In this document: piece by piece, positions 31,560 to 32,969 of the stretch
Position numbering within the stretch: the first letter of the stretch is position 1
Layout: each line of letters begins with the position of its first letter
NCBI GenBank assembly: GCA_021737045.1
Contig: JAIPES010000020.1
Location: 1 to 32,969, forward strand
Length of the DNA stretch: 32,969 nucleotides
From: Desulfobacteraceae bacterium
GTDB taxonomy: Bacteria > Desulfobacterota > Desulfobacteria > Desulfobacterales > Desulfosalsimonadaceae
Direction: 5' to 3'
The notes under the pieces: model-generated
Databases searched by the model: none
What the model saw: only the letters and a program-made list of their open reading frames with translations
What the model was told of the DNA's origin: nothing
Made by a program: the position numbers and the translations under genes

Positions 31560-32714
31560 ATGGCGGATAAATACCTGGTTCAACCAGACATTCATTTTAT
31601 CAATGAGATACGGGCAAACGGGGGTGAGTCGCTGAAAAAGTGCTTTCAATGCGCCACATGCTCTGTTGCCTGCCCAATAGCCCCGGACCGCAAGCCCTTT
31701 CCAAGAAAGGAAATGATTGCCGCGTCCTGGGGGTTGAAGGATAAATTGCTGAGCAACCCGGACATCTGGCTGTGCCATAACTGCGGGGACTGCTCCACGT
31801 TGTGCCCCCGCGGGGCCAAACCGGGCGATGTCATGGCGTCTTTGCGCATGATGGCCATCAACGAGTATGCAACACCCAAAAGCGTTGCCAATGCCGTCAA
31901 CGACCGCAAAAAACTGCCGCTGCTCATCGCCCTGCCTGCGATTGTTTTTATCGTGCTCGGCCTGATCACCGGTTTGCTGGATTTTTCACCGGGGCTAGAC
32001 AAGCATGGCGAAATCGCCCATGCCAATTTCTTTTCCACCTGGCTGGTGGATCTGGTTTTCGTCCCGTTGAGCATCTGGGCCGTGGCGGTGTTTGCCATGG
32101 GCCTGAAGCGCTTTATTGGCGATATTCATAAAAACGCACTGGCCGAGGGAAAGACTGACAAGGAAACCATTGACACCAAGGGGTTTTTGTCCGCTTTGGT
32201 GCGGGTGATCCCGTCGATTCTCAAGCACAGCAAATTTTCCGAGTGCGGGGAAAACAACAACCGGGCCACCCCTCACATGATGGTGCTGTTTTCCTTTATC
32301 GGTCTGCTGATTGTTACAGGCGTGTTTTTTGTCACTCTTTACGTATTTGGCATCCACGGTCCCTATTCCCAGCTCAATCCCATCAAAATCCTGGCCAATG
32401 TCAGCGGCATTGCCCTGATTATCGGCGCGGCTCTTTTGATTAAGCAGCGGATGGACAAAACCGACGAGGTTTCCACCTACAAGGACTGGTACCTGCTGTG
32501 GCTGGTGCTGGGCCTGGGTGTGACCGGCATGCTGGCAGAGCTGACCCGGATGGCGGACGCGGCCTTTTTGACCTACCTCATCTATTTCATCCATCTGATG
32601 CTGGTATTTCATCTGATCGCGTTTTTGCCCTTCTCCAAGCTGGCCCACCTGGTCTACCGTACCGTGGCCCTGGCGTATAACGAATACTCCGGAAGGGAGG
32701 TCAAAAAGGCCTGA
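31560..32714 (+). CDS. qmoC: Quinone-interacting oxidoreductase membrane subunit QmoC
   Basis: A 384-residue subunit that anchors the complex and oxidises menaquinol. The HdrC-like N-terminus binds two [4Fe-4S] clusters through C28, C31, C34, C38 and C72, C75, C78, C82. About six membrane segments follow (near 117-140, 157-180, 238-262, 279-294, 309-326 and 335-365), resembling the b-type cytochrome fold of NarI/HdrE, with several histidines available as haem ligands (for example in YFIHLMLVFHLIAF). I chose ATG 31560 with GAGGAGG seven bases upstream; TTG 31554 is too close to that site. A strong terminator closes the operon. Confidence 0.95.
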   Translation: MADKYLVQPDIHFINEIRANGGESLKKCFQCATCSVACPIAPDRKPFPRKEMIAASWGLKDKLLSNPDIWLCHNCGDCSTLCPRGAKPGDVMASLRMMAINEYATPKSVANAVNDRKKLPLLIALPAIVFIVLGLITGLLDFSPGLDKHGEIAHANFFSTWLVDLVFVPLSIWAVAVFAMGLKRFIGDIHKNALAEGKTDKETIDTKGFLSALVRVIPSILKHSKFSECGENNNRATPHMMVLFSFIGLLIVTGVFFVTLYVFGIHGPYSQLNPIKILANVSGIALIIGAALLIKQRMDKTDEVSTYKDWYLLWLVLGLGVTGMLAELTRMADAAFLTYLIYFIHLMLVFHLIAFLPFSKLAHLVYRTVALAYNEYSGREVKKA

Positions 32715-32747
32715 CAGCTTTTGTTTGTCTGATTCATACTGATTGTG

Positions 32748-32780
32748 AAAAGGGGGCTTTATCCGTAAAGCCCCCTTTTT
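32748..32780 (+). terminator. Strong intrinsic terminator after qmoC
   Basis: AAAAGGGGGCTTTA (32748-32761) pairs perfectly with TAAAGCCCCCTTTT (32766-32779) around a TCCG loop, giving 14 pairs with an A run on the left and a T run on the right. It lies 33 bases after the qmoC stop and may work in both directions. Confidence 0.9.
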
Positions 32781-32880
32781 GCGTGGTGCGGCAACCCACC
32801 GGAGTCGGCGCTTTATGGCCCGAAAGACTTCTAAGTAACTTCAAAAAAGTGGCTGTTAATGCCTGGTTCTATCATTTTCG

Positions 32881-32968
32881 CATGATGCCGGCCCGGTGGC
32901 GGTTTGCTCCCTGCTGACCCCTTACGCGCTCAATGCGACTCGCAAACCACCCCCGGGCCGGCATCATG
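32881..32968. repeat. 88-base inverted repeat at the right edge
   Basis: The arms 32881-32907 and 32942-32968 are 27 bases each and match at 25 positions. Both outer ends read CATGATGCCGGCCCGG and both inner ends GGTTTGC when read inward. The 34-base loop shows no clear structure. No coding sequence is attached within the window. It may be a dispersed palindromic repeat, the tip of a mobile element or a structured RNA. It differs from the TTTTTACG repeat family. Confidence 0.6.
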
Positions 32969-32969
32969 G

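Noticed and set aside
32781-32969. tRNA gene or attachment site near the right edge
   Set aside because: A GGTTCTA-like stretch is present, but no cloverleaf can be drawn and no CCA end or anticodon stem fits.

Overview
The window comes from a Gram-negative, dissimilatory sulfate-reducing bacterium, most likely a member of the Desulfobacterota (Desulfobacteraceae-like). The main evidence is the aprBA plus qmoABC block at the right end. It encodes both subunits of APS reductase and the three-subunit complex that feeds it electrons from menaquinol. lpxC shows that the cell makes lipid A. The genus cannot be named from the sequence alone.

Layout, left to right. (1) 1-525: the first codons of a leftward DegV-like gene with a good promoter, then a long palindromic repeat element. 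(2) 526-3505: rightward genes for a membrane-anchored M23 peptidase with an intact zinc site, an unrecognised membrane/coiled-coil protein, and a small eight-cysteine protein. (3) 3520-6728: menG/ubiE (leftward), dnaJ and queD (rightward), and pyrE (leftward, overlapping queD tail to tail). (4) 6801-12532: a rightward division and envelope operon, ftsE-ftsX-envC-ctpA-divergent polysaccharide deacetylase, with translational coupling at its head. (5) 12555-15314: prmA (leftward), then pcm and a DUF368/PopT undecaprenyl-phosphate carrier gene (rightward). (6) 21646-15266: a long leftward chain, lpxC-DUF4390-ntrY-ntrX-rsmD-coaD. (7) 21979-24712: comM and alr (rightward). (8) 24781-32780: the sulfate-reduction block, with a palindrome next to the predicted apr promoter, aprB-aprA, a strong terminator, a leader of about 270 bases, qmoA-qmoB-qmoC and another strong terminator. 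The window ends in an 88-base inverted repeat of unknown identity.

How the genes work together. MenG makes menaquinone, QmoC oxidises menaquinol, and QmoA/QmoB pass the electrons to AprBA, which reduces APS to sulfite and AMP. Envelope genes are concentrated here: LpxC, Alr, PopT, FtsEX, an EnvC-type amidase activator with a degenerate LytM site, CtpA, an active M23 endopeptidase and the DUF4390-NtrYX module. This makes NtrYX a candidate envelope-sensing system.

The most interesting unexplained signals are non-coding: a dispersed repeat family ending in TTTTTACG..CCATCA that sits just upstream of coaD and queD; a 22-base palindrome abutting the -35 box of the predicted apr promoter; and a structured apr leader with an orphan Shine-Dalgarno sequence and a hairpin 12 bases before the true ribosome binding site. 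Among proteins, the NtrX-like regulator carries GAFAGA in place of GAFTGA. I saw no tRNA, rRNA, CRISPR array, transposase or phage gene.
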